From Pleomorphomonas oryzae DSM 16300 (lineage in GTDB: Bacteria > Pseudomonadota > Alphaproteobacteria > Rhizobiales > Pleomorphomonadaceae): a stretch of 64,000 nt of DNA. Positions 51,083 through 59,934 of the stretch are shown in pieces; the stretch's first letter is position 1; every line of letters begins with the position of its first letter. Location: the NCBI RefSeq assembly GCF_000422965.1, contig NZ_AUHB01000013.1, forward strand, positions 115,880 to 179,879, in the 5' to 3' direction. Under the pieces are notes generated by a model. That model did not search any database. It was not told where the DNA came from and was given only the letters and a program-made list of their open reading frames with translations. The position numbers were made by a program, and so were the translations under genes.

Positions 51083-52026
51083 CCACGCTTCCGTCGGTCG
51101 GCCGCTTGGCCGACAGCCGACGGAGCAAGCGACTGACGCAGAGGAGCCGTGCCGAACGGTGGGCGCCTCTGCTCTTTCTCCTGCCCGCGGCCTTCACCCT
51201 CCTCACCGTCTCCGTCTATCCGGTCATCGACGGCCTGCGCCTCTCCTTGCGCAACACCATGCTGTCGACCCAGGAAGACGCCTTCGTCGGTCTCTCCAAC
51301 TACGTTCGGCTGACGGCTGACCCGGATTTCTGGTCGGCCTGGCGTCACACCATGCTGTTCACCGCCGCCTCCACCCTTCTCGAGACGGTGCTCGGCATGG
51401 CCATGGCCATCGTGCTCTACGAGACCTTCAAGGGACGGGGCTGGGTGAGGGCCGCGATGCTGGTTCCCTGGGCCATCCCCACGGTGGTCACCTCCAAGAT
51501 GTTCGGCTGGCTGTTCGACGGCCAGCACGGCGTGGTCAACTGGCTGCTGATGCAGACCGGCCTGATCGACGGCTACGTCAACTGGTATGGCGACAGCCAG
51601 ACGGCGCTTCTCACCATCATCATCGCCGACGTCTGGAAGACGACGCCCTTCATGGCGCTGCTGCTGCTCGCCGGATTGCAGACGGTGCCGCATTCGCTGG
51701 TCGAGGCCGCGCGCATCGACGGTGCCGGCCCCTGGCAATGCTTCTGGTCGATCCGCCTGCCGCTGTTGTTCACCACGCTCTTGATCGCCGGCATGTTCCG
51801 CGCCCTCGACGCCTTCCGCATCTTCGACCTGGTCTACGTGCTGACGGGCGGCGGTCCGGCCGACTCCACCGAGGTGCTGTCGACCCTGTCCTACAAGGTT
51901 CTCTTCTCGGGCCTCGACTTCGGCTACGGCAGCGCGCTGTCGGCGGCCATGTTCATCACCGAGGCTCTCATCGCCCTTGGCTTCGGCCTGTTCATCGTTC
52001 GCCGCATGCGGCGCGACAACGGCTGA
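51079..52026 (+). CDS. Sugar ABC transporter permease (MalF/UgpA type)
   Basis: A 315-residue inner-membrane permease with six predicted helices. Landmarks are FLLPAAFTLLTVSVYPVIDGLRLSLRN, TMLFTAASTLLETVLGMAMAIVLYE, MALLLLAGLQTVPHSLVEAARIDGAGPWQCFWSIRLPLL (the EAA loop that meets the ATPase) and LVYVLTGGGPADSTEVLSTL. The ATG overlaps the binding-protein stop by four bases. Confidence 0.92.
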   Translation: MTTLPSVGRLADSRRSKRLTQRSRAERWAPLLFLLPAAFTLLTVSVYPVIDGLRLSLRNTMLSTQEDAFVGLSNYVRLTADPDFWSAWRHTMLFTAASTLLETVLGMAMAIVLYETFKGRGWVRAAMLVPWAIPTVVTSKMFGWLFDGQHGVVNWLLMQTGLIDGYVNWYGDSQTALLTIIIADVWKTTPFMALLLLAGLQTVPHSLVEAARIDGAGPWQCFWSIRLPLLFTTLLIAGMFRALDAFRIFDLVYVLTGGGPADSTEVLSTLSYKVLFSGLDFGYGSALSAAMFITEALIALGFGLFIVRRMRRDNG

Positions 52027-52037
52027 GGAGGAAACCC

Positions 52038-52883
52038 ATGCTGTCGTCCTGGCGCGCCCAACTCTTGATCACCCGCATCGCGCTTTACATCGCCTCGGCG
52101 CTGATCGTCGTCTGGTCGGTGGCGCCCTTCCTGTGGCAGGTCTCCACCTCCTTCCAGGAAGACCGACTGCTGTCGTCGCCGACGCCCAGCTTCCTGCCCT
52201 GGCCCGGCACGCTCGACCATTTCTACAACATCTTCGTCGAGAAGCAGTTTCACCTCTACATCATCAACTCGGCCATCGTGGCGGGGCTGACCACCCTGTT
52301 CTGCCTGGCCATCGGCGGCGGCGCCGCCTTCGCTCTCGCCCGGCTGCGCGTCTACTACCACTTCGGCATCCTGGCGCTGATCCTGTCGGTGTCGATGTTC
52401 CCGCAGATCGCCATCGTCGCGCCGCTCTACCTCGCCGCGTCGTCGCTCGGCCTGATGAACACCTACACCATCCTGGTGATCATCTATCTGTCGCTCGGGC
52501 TGCCGCTGGTGATCTGGGTGCTGTTCGGCTACTTCCAGACCATTCCCCGCGAAATCGACGAAGCCGCCATCATCGATGGCGCCGGTCCCTTGCGTCTGCT
52601 GGTCTCGGTCATCCTGCCGATGTCGCTGCCCGGCTTCGTCACCACCGGCCTGCTCGCCTTCATCATGGCCTGGAACGAGTTCATGTTCGCGCTCGCCTTC
52701 ACCTCGGGCGTCGAGCGCCAGACCATTCCCGTCGGCATCGCCAACTTCACCAACCTCTACTACGTCCCCTGGGGCGATCTCGCCGCCGCCTCGGTGGTGG
52801 TGACGCTGCCGCTGGTGCTGCTGGTGCTCGCCTTCCAGCGCTGGATCATCCAGGGGCTGACGCAGGGCGCGGTCAAGGAATGA
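52038..52883 (+). CDS. Sugar ABC transporter permease (MalG type)
   Basis: A 281-residue permease with six helices. Landmarks are SAPFLWQVSTSFQED-like start (VAPFLWQVSTSFQED), PSFLPWPGTLDHFYNIFVEKQFHLYIINSAIVA, LPLVIWVLFGYFQTIPREIDEAAIIDGAGPLRLLVSVILPMSLPG (EAA loop) and FIMAWNEFMFALAFTSG. GAGGAGG lies just before the ATG at 52038. The end overlaps the start of the kinase gene by four bases (ATGA). Confidence 0.92.
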   Translation: MLSSWRAQLLITRIALYIASALIVVWSVAPFLWQVSTSFQEDRLLSSPTPSFLPWPGTLDHFYNIFVEKQFHLYIINSAIVAGLTTLFCLAIGGGAAFALARLRVYYHFGILALILSVSMFPQIAIVAPLYLAASSLGLMNTYTILVIIYLSLGLPLVIWVLFGYFQTIPREIDEAAIIDGAGPLRLLVSVILPMSLPGFVTTGLLAFIMAWNEFMFALAFTSGVERQTIPVGIANFTNLYYVPWGDLAAASVVVTLPLVLLVLAFQRWIIQGLTQGAVKE

Positions 52884-54181
52884 CCACCATGAACAGCCCC
52901 CAGACCATCCACATCTCATCGATCGACTGGCCCAGCGCGTATGACCGGCTCGCCGCCGAAGTGCCAGCCATCGTCAGCGAAGCAACCAGGCTGGTCACCG
53001 GCTTCGCCGTCTGTCTCGACCGGCGCATCGATCTGCACGCCGTCGCGCCGCTGCTGGCCGAGCATCCCGATGCCGGGGCCCGCCGTCTGTTCGCCGAACT
53101 GATGGCGCGCGCCAAGGCCGGCCGCGGCGGCGAAATGCTGATGAACGACTGGCCGGACGGCCCCGCCTTCTTCGATCCGCACACGCTGCCGGGCGGCACG
53201 GCGATCGGCGGCACGTCGGCCCAGGCGGCCTGGACGCTGGCGGCAATCGGCGCGCCGTCCCTGCTTGCCCTGGGCGAGGTCGGCCCCGAAGAGCTCGCCT
53301 CGCTGCATGCCGGCATAGGCCTGGCCGAAAGCGACACCGCGATCGGCTCGCCGAAGCGTCGCTGGCCGGCACTCCAAGATAAGCCGGCGCATTACATCAT
53401 CGAGTATACCGCCGGCCGGCCCCTGCCCGGTTTCGTGGCCGAACGGTCGACCCGCATCATCGTCCGCTTCGCCGATGAAGCCCTGCATGAGGATGCAACG
53501 TTCGACCGCTGGGTCGCGGCGAACGGGCATCAGTTGCGGGCCGGTCTGTTGTCATCGCCCAACACCGTTCCGCTGGCCGAGTTGCCGCCCGTCCTCGAGC
53601 GCCTCTCGAATGCGGCACACGCCTGGCGTAAGGCCGGTCTGTCGGTCGTCCACCTGGAACTCGGCGCCTATCCCTGGCCGGGAACGCTCGACGCCACGCT
53701 GACCGCCCTTTCGCCCGTGGTGACGTCGATCGGCCTCAATCAGAACGAACTGCGCGGCCTGGTGCCGGGCGACGACCCGCTGGCGCAGGCGGACGAGCTG
53801 TCGCGCCGGCTCGGCGTCGACCGGCTGGTCGTGCATGCCGATGGCTGGGCGTTGGCCGTCACCCGAGGCGACGCCCTGGTGGAGATGGATGCCCTCGCCA
53901 TGGGCTGCCTGCTCGCCGCTTCCCGCGCCGAGGCCGGCCAGCCCTCCTCCCACCCCCGGGTGCCGCACGGCGCGCGCTTTGAGCCCTTGCCTGCGCCATC
54001 GATCTCCGCCCTGACGGATGGCCGCCGGGTTGTCTGCGTCGCCGCGCCCTATCTCGAACGGCCCGCCTCGACCGTCGGCCTCGGCGACAGCTTCACCGCC
54101 GGCTGCCTGCTCATCCATTCCATCGCCAGCCACCAGCCCATTCTCGGCTCGGCCGGTCTTGCAGCCCCACGGAGACCGTAA
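52880..54181 (+). CDS. Putative sugar kinase of the ADP-dependent gluco/phosphofructokinase-like group
   Basis: A 433-residue protein with ribokinase-superfamily features arranged as in the archaeal ADP-dependent glucokinase/phosphofructokinase family. These are FAVCLDRRIDLHAV near the N-terminus, GGTSAQAAWTLAAIGAPSLL (glycine-rich sugar-binding strand), TSIGLNQNELRGLV (N-x-N-E motif) and the catalytic STVGLGDSFTAGCLL near the C-terminus (Asp base). Members of this kind are uncommon in bacteria. The ATG at 52880 overlaps the permease gene and the stop overlaps the ATPase gene (TAATG), so it is embedded in the transporter operon and should phosphorylate the imported sugar. Phosphate donor and sugar are unknown. 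Confidence 0.7.
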   Translation: MTTMNSPQTIHISSIDWPSAYDRLAAEVPAIVSEATRLVTGFAVCLDRRIDLHAVAPLLAEHPDAGARRLFAELMARAKAGRGGEMLMNDWPDGPAFFDPHTLPGGTAIGGTSAQAAWTLAAIGAPSLLALGEVGPEELASLHAGIGLAESDTAIGSPKRRWPALQDKPAHYIIEYTAGRPLPGFVAERSTRIIVRFADEALHEDATFDRWVAANGHQLRAGLLSSPNTVPLAELPPVLERLSNAAHAWRKAGLSVVHLELGAYPWPGTLDATLTALSPVVTSIGLNQNELRGLVPGDDPLAQADELSRRLGVDRLVVHADGWALAVTRGDALVEMDALAMGCLLAASRAEAGQPSSHPRVPHGARFEPLPAPSISALTDGRRVVCVAAPYLERPASTVGLGDSFTAGCLLIHSIASHQPILGSAGLAAPRRP

Positions 54182-55257
54182 TGGCACCCGTTTCCCTCAG
54201 ATCCGTCACCAAGGCCTACGGTGCTTTCGAGGTCATCCATGGCATCGACCTCGAAATCGAAGACGGCGCCTTTGTCGTTCTGGTCGGCCCCTCGGGCTGC
54301 GGCAAATCCACCCTGCTTCGCATGATCGCGGGCCTCGAAACCATCAGCGGCGGCGAGGTGGTGATCGACGGCGACGTGATGAACGACGTGCCGCCCAAGC
54401 ACCGCGACATCGCCATGGTGTTCCAGAACTATGCGCTCTATCCGCATATGACGGTGGCGCAGAATATGGGCTTTTCCCTGCGCCTCGCCAAGATGCCCCA
54501 GGCGGAGGCGGCCGAGAAGATCAGGGCCAGCGCCAGCATTCTCGGCCTCACCGATCTGCTCGATCGCTACCCGCGCCAGCTCTCCGGCGGCCAGCGCCAG
54601 CGCGTCGCCATGGGCAGGGCGATCGTCCGCAATCCCAAGGTCTTCCTGTTCGACGAGCCGCTATCCAACCTCGACGCCGCCCTGCGCATGCAGATGCGGG
54701 TGGAGATCGCCGAGCTGCATCAGAAGCTTGGCACCACCATGATCTACGTGACGCACGATCAGGTGGAAGCGATGACGCTGGCCACCAAGATCGCCGTCGT
54801 CAACAAGGGCACGCTCGAACAGGTGGCCACGCCGGTCCGCCTCTACGAGCGGCCGCAGAACCTGTTCGTCGCCCGTTTCATCGGCTCGCCGCAGATGAAC
54901 ATCCTGCCGGCGCGTCTGGCCGGCGCCGCCGAAGCGCGCCTTGCCGACGGCAGCGCCATCGCGCTACGGCAGCCGGTGACGCTCGGAGAGGGAAGCCCCC
55001 TCAGCGTCGGCATCCGTCCGGAGGCCTTGCTGCTGTCGGCCGACGGCCCGCTCGGCGGTCGCGTCACCCTGACCGAGCATCTCGGCGGCCTGACGCTGAT
55101 CCACATTGTCCTCAGCGACGGCACGCCGGTGGTGCTGCAGGCCGTCGGCGCCCCCACCGTCGCCATGGGCGACGTCGTCCGTCTCAGCATCGACCCGGCC
55201 GGATTGCACCTGTTCGACCCGGATGGCCGCCGCATCGCCGCCCCGGGCGAAAGATGA
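54181..55257 (+). CDS. Sugar ABC transporter ATP-binding protein (UgpC/MalK type)
   Basis: A 358-residue ATPase: Walker A GPSGCGKST (~38-46), Q-loop MVFQNYALYPHMTVAQN, signature LSGGQRQRVAMGRAI, Walker B VFLFDEPLSNLDA, switch YVTHDQVEAMTLA. A C-terminal regulatory beta domain (~240-358) contains FIGSPQMNILPARL and LSVGIRPEALLL. It is the energy subunit for the two permeases upstream and lies, unusually, after the kinase gene with one base of overlap. Confidence 0.93.
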   Translation: MAPVSLRSVTKAYGAFEVIHGIDLEIEDGAFVVLVGPSGCGKSTLLRMIAGLETISGGEVVIDGDVMNDVPPKHRDIAMVFQNYALYPHMTVAQNMGFSLRLAKMPQAEAAEKIRASASILGLTDLLDRYPRQLSGGQRQRVAMGRAIVRNPKVFLFDEPLSNLDAALRMQMRVEIAELHQKLGTTMIYVTHDQVEAMTLATKIAVVNKGTLEQVATPVRLYERPQNLFVARFIGSPQMNILPARLAGAAEARLADGSAIALRQPVTLGEGSPLSVGIRPEALLLSADGPLGGRVTLTEHLGGLTLIHIVLSDGTPVVLQAVGAPTVAMGDVVRLSIDPAGLHLFDPDGRRIAAPGER

Positions 55258-55328
55258 ACCCCTTCCGCACCGCTGCCCGGAAAACGGCGGCATCCCAACC
55301 AAGAAAACAAGTACCCAAGGAGAATTCA

Positions 55329-56333
55329 ATGTTCCGCATGAATACCAAGCTCGCCAAGATCCGGGCCGGCAACTACGCCAAGGGCGACTTCATCATCGCC
55401 GACGCCAAGGACGGCGACATGTCCAACCCCATTCCCGGCACCGGGCCGATCCGCGACAAGGCCGGCAAGTTCGTTCGCTTCCGGACGCGTGCCGAGTTCC
55501 TGGACATGATCACCCAGCTGGTTCGCCAGGATCTGCTCGACATCATGCTGGTGTCCTGCTCCAACCTCGAACTGCTGCAGGAAGCCGGCGCCTTCAAGAA
55601 CAGCCCCGTGCGGCCCGCCTTCCGCGCCAACGACACCACCGACATCTGGGGCGCCCGGCCCAACGGCTACGGCAAGCTCGGACCGTCGCGGCCGTTCCGC
55701 ACGCCGTCGCTGAAGCGGATCGCCGAAGCCAAGATCGGCAATCTCGGCCTCTACTCGATCACCTTCGTCAACGACATCGAAGCCGACCTGAGGTCGCTCG
55801 AAGCCTTCAGCGCCTTCCGCGAGGACGCGGCGAAGAACGGCATCGAGTATTTCCTCGAGGTGTTCAATCCCAACGTCGAATGCGGCGTCGCGCCCGCCGA
55901 TGTCGGCTCCTTCGTCAACGACAATCTGGCCCGCTGCCTGTCCGGCGTGCTGCGCGTCGACCGGCCGCAGTTCCTGAAATATCCCTACAACGGCGCCAAG
56001 GCGCTGGAGGAACTTGCCTCCTACGATCCGCAGCTGGTGGTGGGCGTGCTCGGCGGCGGCGCCGGCACGACGCGCGACACCTTCGAGCTGCTGTTCCAGG
56101 CCGAGAAATACGGCGCTCGCGTCGCGCTGTTCGGCCGCAAGATCAACCTTGCCGAAAGCCAGCTCGACATGGTCCGCCACATGCGCGCCGTGGCCGACGG
56201 CGAGTTGAGGCCGCTCGAGGCCGTCAGGTCCTACCACGCCGTGCTGAAGGAAAAGGGCATCGCCCCGGTCCGCAGCCTCGAGGACGACAGCGTCGTCACC
56301 GAGGCGGTCCTGAAAGCCGCGGCCTCCACCTGA
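55329..56333 (+). CDS. Putative class I aldolase-like (beta/alpha)8 barrel protein
   Basis: A 334-residue protein I cannot place in a named family. Its C-terminal half has the look of DeoC/LacD/FbaB aldolases: FLEVFNPNVECGVAPAD (~176-191), RPQFLKYPYNGAKALEEL with Lys217 as a possible Schiff-base lysine, VVGVLGGGAGTTRDTF (~238-251, phosphate-binding glycine turn) and GARVALFGRKI (~262-272). The N-terminal part (GDFIIADAKDGDMSNPIPGTGP) is consistent with a first barrel strand. GGAGAATTC precedes the ATG at 55329. It ends the importer/kinase operon, so cleavage of the phosphorylated sugar is a reasonable hypothesis. Confidence 0.6.
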   Translation: MFRMNTKLAKIRAGNYAKGDFIIADAKDGDMSNPIPGTGPIRDKAGKFVRFRTRAEFLDMITQLVRQDLLDIMLVSCSNLELLQEAGAFKNSPVRPAFRANDTTDIWGARPNGYGKLGPSRPFRTPSLKRIAEAKIGNLGLYSITFVNDIEADLRSLEAFSAFREDAAKNGIEYFLEVFNPNVECGVAPADVGSFVNDNLARCLSGVLRVDRPQFLKYPYNGAKALEELASYDPQLVVGVLGGGAGTTRDTFELLFQAEKYGARVALFGRKINLAESQLDMVRHMRAVADGELRPLEAVRSYHAVLKEKGIAPVRSLEDDSVVTEAVLKAAAST

Positions 56334-56428
56334 CGCTGCTTCCGAGGGCCTCTCGCCCGGAGCGATCCTCCCGCTCCGGGCGTCTTTGTTCAAGATGGGC
56401 GTCGGCGCCGCTCGGCACGCGATCGCGC

Positions 56429-56482
56429 CTAGAGCCTTCGCCGACCAAATTGAAACATTTGGTCGTCCAGCGAAGGCTCTAG
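56429..56482. repeat. Palindromic intergenic element A
   Basis: Outer arms CTAGAGCCTTCGC and GCGAAGGCTCTAG enclose inner GACCAAAT/ATTTGGTC around TGAAAC. The outer arm sequence recurs at 62032-62044, showing a dispersed family. On the plus strand it could also end transcription after the aldolase-like gene. Confidence 0.7.
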
Positions 56483-56507
56483 GTTATTTGCTGGAGCAGC
56501 CGCTTTT

Positions 56508-56532
56508 CGATCAGGTTGACTCAACCTGATCG
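56508..56532. repeat. Palindromic intergenic element B
   Basis: CGATCAGGTTGA and TCAACCTGATCG are perfect 12-base arms with one central base. The element stands 26 bases after element A and 22 bases before the end of the SDR gene. Together they form a composite repeat between convergent genes. Confidence 0.65.
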
Positions 56533-56554
56533 GCGGGTGCTCTAGCCTCTCCGA

Positions 56555-57379
56555 TCAGAATCCGGTTGACAACGCAACCGAGCGCCACTGCGCCACGATC
56601 GCTGCATCGGAGGCGTGCTTGGCTTCGATCGCAACGATGGTGTCGGCTCCGAGTGGCAGGCGCACCGGCGGGTCGGCCACCTCGACAAAATCAACGAGGA
56701 CCTCGGCCAGCTTGGCGGGATCGCCCGGCTGGGCGCCATTGATCCGGCCGGCATTCATCCTGACCTTGCCGGCCGTGCCGTCGTAGTCGGCAATGCTCGC
56801 GCCGCTGACTTTGAGCGACGAGGCGTCCATGAAATCCGTCCGGAAATAGCCTGGTTCGATAGCGGTGACATGAATGCCGAGGGGAGCCAGTTCGGCCCGC
56901 AGGGCCTCTGAAAGCGCTTCGACGGCGAACTTGCTAGCGCCATAGACGCCGAACCCGGCGGCACCCCGATAGCCGCCGATCGATGAGATGTTGAGGATGC
57001 GGCCCGACCGCGCCTTGCGCATGTGCGGCAGGACCGCGCGCGTCACGGCCAGCAGGCCAAAAACGTTGGTCCGGAAAACGGCCTCGATCTCGGCCGCGCT
57101 GGCTTCCTCGACCGCGCCGATCAGACCGAAGCCGGCGTTGTTGAGGAGAACGTCCACTTTCCCGAACCTGTCGATCGCCGCCTGGGCGGCCGCGACTGCC
57201 TGGTCTTCCTGGGTCACGTCGAGCGCGACGGAGAGAAGGTTGGGATGCGCGCCGATCCGCTCGATGACGGCCTGCGGATCGCGGGCCGTGGCCACCACGG
57301 CATCGCCTTTTTCGAGCACGCGCCGGACAACCAGGGCACCTATCCCACGTGAGGCACCGGTAACAAACCAAACTTTCAT
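56555..57379 (-). CDS. Short-chain dehydrogenase/reductase
   Basis: A 274-residue classical SDR. Cofactor motif TGASRGIG at ~8-15, NNAG (LLNNAGFGLIGAVEEA), catalytic Ser in LNISSIGGYRG and Y-x3-K in YGASKFAVEALSEALRAEL. Arg after the glycine motif (VVATARDP) favours NADP. It lies 38 bases downstream of a related SDR gene on the same strand. The substrate is unknown. Confidence 0.9.
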   Translation of the reverse strand: MKVWFVTGASRGIGALVVRRVLEKGDAVVATARDPQAVIERIGAHPNLLSVALDVTQEDQAVAAAQAAIDRFGKVDVLLNNAGFGLIGAVEEASAAEIEAVFRTNVFGLLAVTRAVLPHMRKARSGRILNISSIGGYRGAAGFGVYGASKFAVEALSEALRAELAPLGIHVTAIEPGYFRTDFMDASSLKVSGASIADYDGTAGKVRMNAGRINGAQPGDPAKLAEVLVDFVEVADPPVRLPLGADTIVAIEAKHASDAAIVAQWRSVALSTGF

Positions 57380-57416
57380 GGCATAATCCTTTGATGTCGA
57401 CCGTCAGGAGGGGGCT

Positions 57417-58256
57417 TCACATCGCGCTGGATGTTGGCGACAGGGCCAGATCGGACCACAGATCATCCAGCAAGGCCTGGGTCTCGGCTGCTTCACGCGC
57501 GAAGTTGACGGCGTCTTCACCGGCGAGAATTCGCGTCGGCGGGCAGTCAAGGTCGGCAACCTGAAGCACAAGAGCGGCATGGCCGCGGGGGTCGCCCAGG
57601 TGGGACGCGTAGTCCGGAGATGTCATTGCCGCGACCGTCGCGCCCACGGTGGCATCATAGGCAGCGTTCCACGGCGTGATCTTGAGGGAGGAGGCTTCGG
57701 CGAAGCGTGTCCGCATTCCGCCGGGCTCGATGGCTGTTACCCGAATACCCAGCGCCGCCGTTTCAAGAGCGAGGCTTTCGGCCAACGCGGATACGGCCGC
57801 TTTCGACGCGTAGTAGACCCCGGCGCCCGGCGTGGCGATCCGCGCGCCAATCGATGAGATCAGAATGATGCGGCCATGCCCTTGCCCGCGCATGATCGGC
57901 AGGACCGATTGGCAAGCGTGGATGGTGCCCATCAGATTGGTGTTGATCAGGTCGCCGATCACATCGAGGGGGGTGTCTTCGATTGAGCCCACGGCGCCGT
58001 AGCCGGCATTGTTGACCAGGACATCAATACTGCCAACGTGGGCGACAGCGCCATCGATGGCCCGCGTCCAGGCCTCCCGATTGCCGACGTCCAGCGCCAG
58101 TCTGTGCAGCGTCTCAGGATGTCGTGCGGCAAGCTCATCGAGAGCGGACGGGTTGCGAGCGGTGGCCACCACCCGGTCGCCTCTGGCCAGAGCCGCCTCG
58201 ACGATCGCCCGACCGAGGCCGACCGAGCTTCCGGTAATCATCCAGGTCTTCCGCAT
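57417..58256 (-). CDS. Short-chain dehydrogenase/reductase
   Basis: A 279-residue classical SDR: TGSSVGLG (~8-15), VNNAGYGAVGSIEDTPLD, ILISSIGARIATPG and Y-x3-K in YYASKAAVSALAESLALE. VVATARNP suggests NADP. The ATG at 58256 has GAGAG upstream. It resembles its neighbour at 56555-57379 throughout, so a tandem duplication is likely. It follows the regulator gene at 58417 on the same strand and may be under its control. Confidence 0.9.
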   Translation of the reverse strand: MRKTWMITGSSVGLGRAIVEAALARGDRVVATARNPSALDELAARHPETLHRLALDVGNREAWTRAIDGAVAHVGSIDVLVNNAGYGAVGSIEDTPLDVIGDLINTNLMGTIHACQSVLPIMRGQGHGRIILISSIGARIATPGAGVYYASKAAVSALAESLALETAALGIRVTAIEPGGMRTRFAEASSLKITPWNAAYDATVGATVAAMTSPDYASHLGDPRGHAALVLQVADLDCPPTRILAGEDAVNFAREAAETQALLDDLWSDLALSPTSSAM

Positions 58257-58416
58257 CTGGTCTCTCGCGTGTTTGGGTGTGGACGGCAAAATCGGTGGAC
58301 GGCACGCGCCAGCCATCGACAGCTTCCGGCAGCAAGCCGAGGCACGCCAGCAAGGCGGTGTGAGATGGTGTTGGACGGCATGCAGTTACCGCCTCTCCAC
58401 CTCGGATCGATCCGCG

Positions 58417-59934
58417 TCAGCTCAGCAGGCGCTTTTCCCATAGCCACGAGAGGGCGACATCGCCGAGAGCCCGCCCCTCGGCAGGGGCATGACGACCGGC
58501 GGCGGCCTGCCGATCGCCGCCCGCATCCAACTTCAGACAGGCGAAAGCGCGCATCGTATCGAGCAGCCGATAGGACGTCGCTTGACCGTCCCGCACAACG
58601 GCAAGCAGGGATTTCTCGACCAGAGACTGCAAGACGCCGGCGATCTCGGTGGCCGTGAGGTCGTCCCCCAACGTCAGCGACATGGCATCCGTCAGTTGAA
58701 ACGGGCCGGAGAATATGGCGAGGCGGGCGAAGATCATCTTCTGGATGGGGTCGAGGCGATCGTAGCTCCACTCGATCGCCGACTGCAGGGTCTGGTGTCT
58801 CGCCGGGGCGGTGCGCCGGCCGCTCCAGATCAGCCTATGCCGTCCTTCCAGAAGACGAGCCGTCTCGCTCCAGCCATACTCGGCGACGCGGCTGGCGGCC
58901 AGCTCGATCGCCAGCGGCAGACCGTCGAGCGTTCGGCAGATCCCGGCGACGCAACCTGCATCGGCATCGCCGATCGTCCCGACATATCCGGCTGCCCGCG
59001 CCCGTTCGATGAGCATGCAGACCGCCGGGAAACGCATCGCCTCTTCCAGGGTGCGGCATTCGCCCAGTGAAGGATGCGCGAGCCCGCTCAATGGAATGGT
59101 CCGCTCTCCCTCGACGCGCAGCCTCTCCCGGCTGGTGGCAAGAATTCCAACCTGGGGAGCCTGGAGATAGATCTGCTCCGCCAACTTCGCGACCTCATCC
59201 ACCACGTGCTCGCACCCGTCCAAGACAATGAGTCTCCGGCGCTCGCGCAGATCGTCGATGATCTCCGCCGTCGGATCGCTGGATGGGGTATCGATCGCCA
59301 GGGCCGTGGCCAACGTGCTGGCGACAAGCGTGGGATCGGCGAGATCACCCAGGTCGACGAACAGGATATCGTCGCCGTAATCCCCGGCGAGCTGATGGGT
59401 GACCGCGATGGCAAGGGTGGTCTTTCCCGCGCCACCGGCGCCCAGGATCGTGACGAACCGGTGCGTCCTCAGCGTCTGAACAATGTCGTGAATGGCGGCG
59501 TCGCGCCCGACGATGCGATCGAGAACGGGCAGCAGAGGCTGGCGGCCTAATTGCGATGTTTGGGAAGGCATTGTCGCAACGTGCTGTGTCGCCGTCGCCA
59601 AGCAATAGCCCCTGCCGGGTACGTTGACGATGTACCGGCGGCCGCCCGTTCCGTCGCCGAGGGCCTTGCGCAATCCGACGATGTGGAACCGAAGGTTGCT
59701 CTCGTCCACCGTCAGGTCGGGCCAGCCTTTGCGCAGCAGTTCGCTTTTGCCAAGCACTTCGCCAGGCCGTTCGGCAAGGGCAATCAGGATATCGAGCGCG
59801 CGACTTCCGAGGGTGACAGGATGACCGTCGCGCTCAAGCCGGCGCTCCGTGGGTACGAGCCGGAAGGGGCCAAAGAAATAGATCGTTCCAGTGGCCCTTG
59901 AATCACTCGCCGGAGAAGCGCTCATCAATGTCAT
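58417..59934 (-). CDS. Winged-helix regulator with NB-ARC-like ATPase, short form
   Basis: A 505-residue signal-transduction protein. An OmpR-like winged helix (~18-110; FFGPFRLVPTERRLERDGHPVTLGSRALDIL, ESNLRFHIVGLRKALGD, VNVPGRGYCLA) precedes a STAND/NB-ARC-type ATPase (~135-450; Walker A TILGAGGAGKTTLAIAV, LFVDLGDL, LIVLDGCEHVVDE, LATSRERLRVEGE, GLPLAIELAASRV). Relatives usually run to ~900 residues with a C-terminal repeat sensor. Here the protein stops soon after SYRLLDTMRAFACLKL, so the sensor is missing or was lost. The ATG overlaps the stop of the quinone reductase-like gene (ATGA) and has GGAGG upstream. Confidence 0.85.
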   Translation of the reverse strand: MTLMSASPASDSRATGTIYFFGPFRLVPTERRLERDGHPVTLGSRALDILIALAERPGEVLGKSELLRKGWPDLTVDESNLRFHIVGLRKALGDGTGGRRYIVNVPGRGYCLATATQHVATMPSQTSQLGRQPLLPVLDRIVGRDAAIHDIVQTLRTHRFVTILGAGGAGKTTLAIAVTHQLAGDYGDDILFVDLGDLADPTLVASTLATALAIDTPSSDPTAEIIDDLRERRRLIVLDGCEHVVDEVAKLAEQIYLQAPQVGILATSRERLRVEGERTIPLSGLAHPSLGECRTLEEAMRFPAVCMLIERARAAGYVGTIGDADAGCVAGICRTLDGLPLAIELAASRVAEYGWSETARLLEGRHRLIWSGRRTAPARHQTLQSAIEWSYDRLDPIQKMIFARLAIFSGPFQLTDAMSLTLGDDLTATEIAGVLQSLVEKSLLAVVRDGQATSYRLLDTMRAFACLKLDAGGDRQAAAGRHAPAEGRALGDVALSWLWEKRLLS

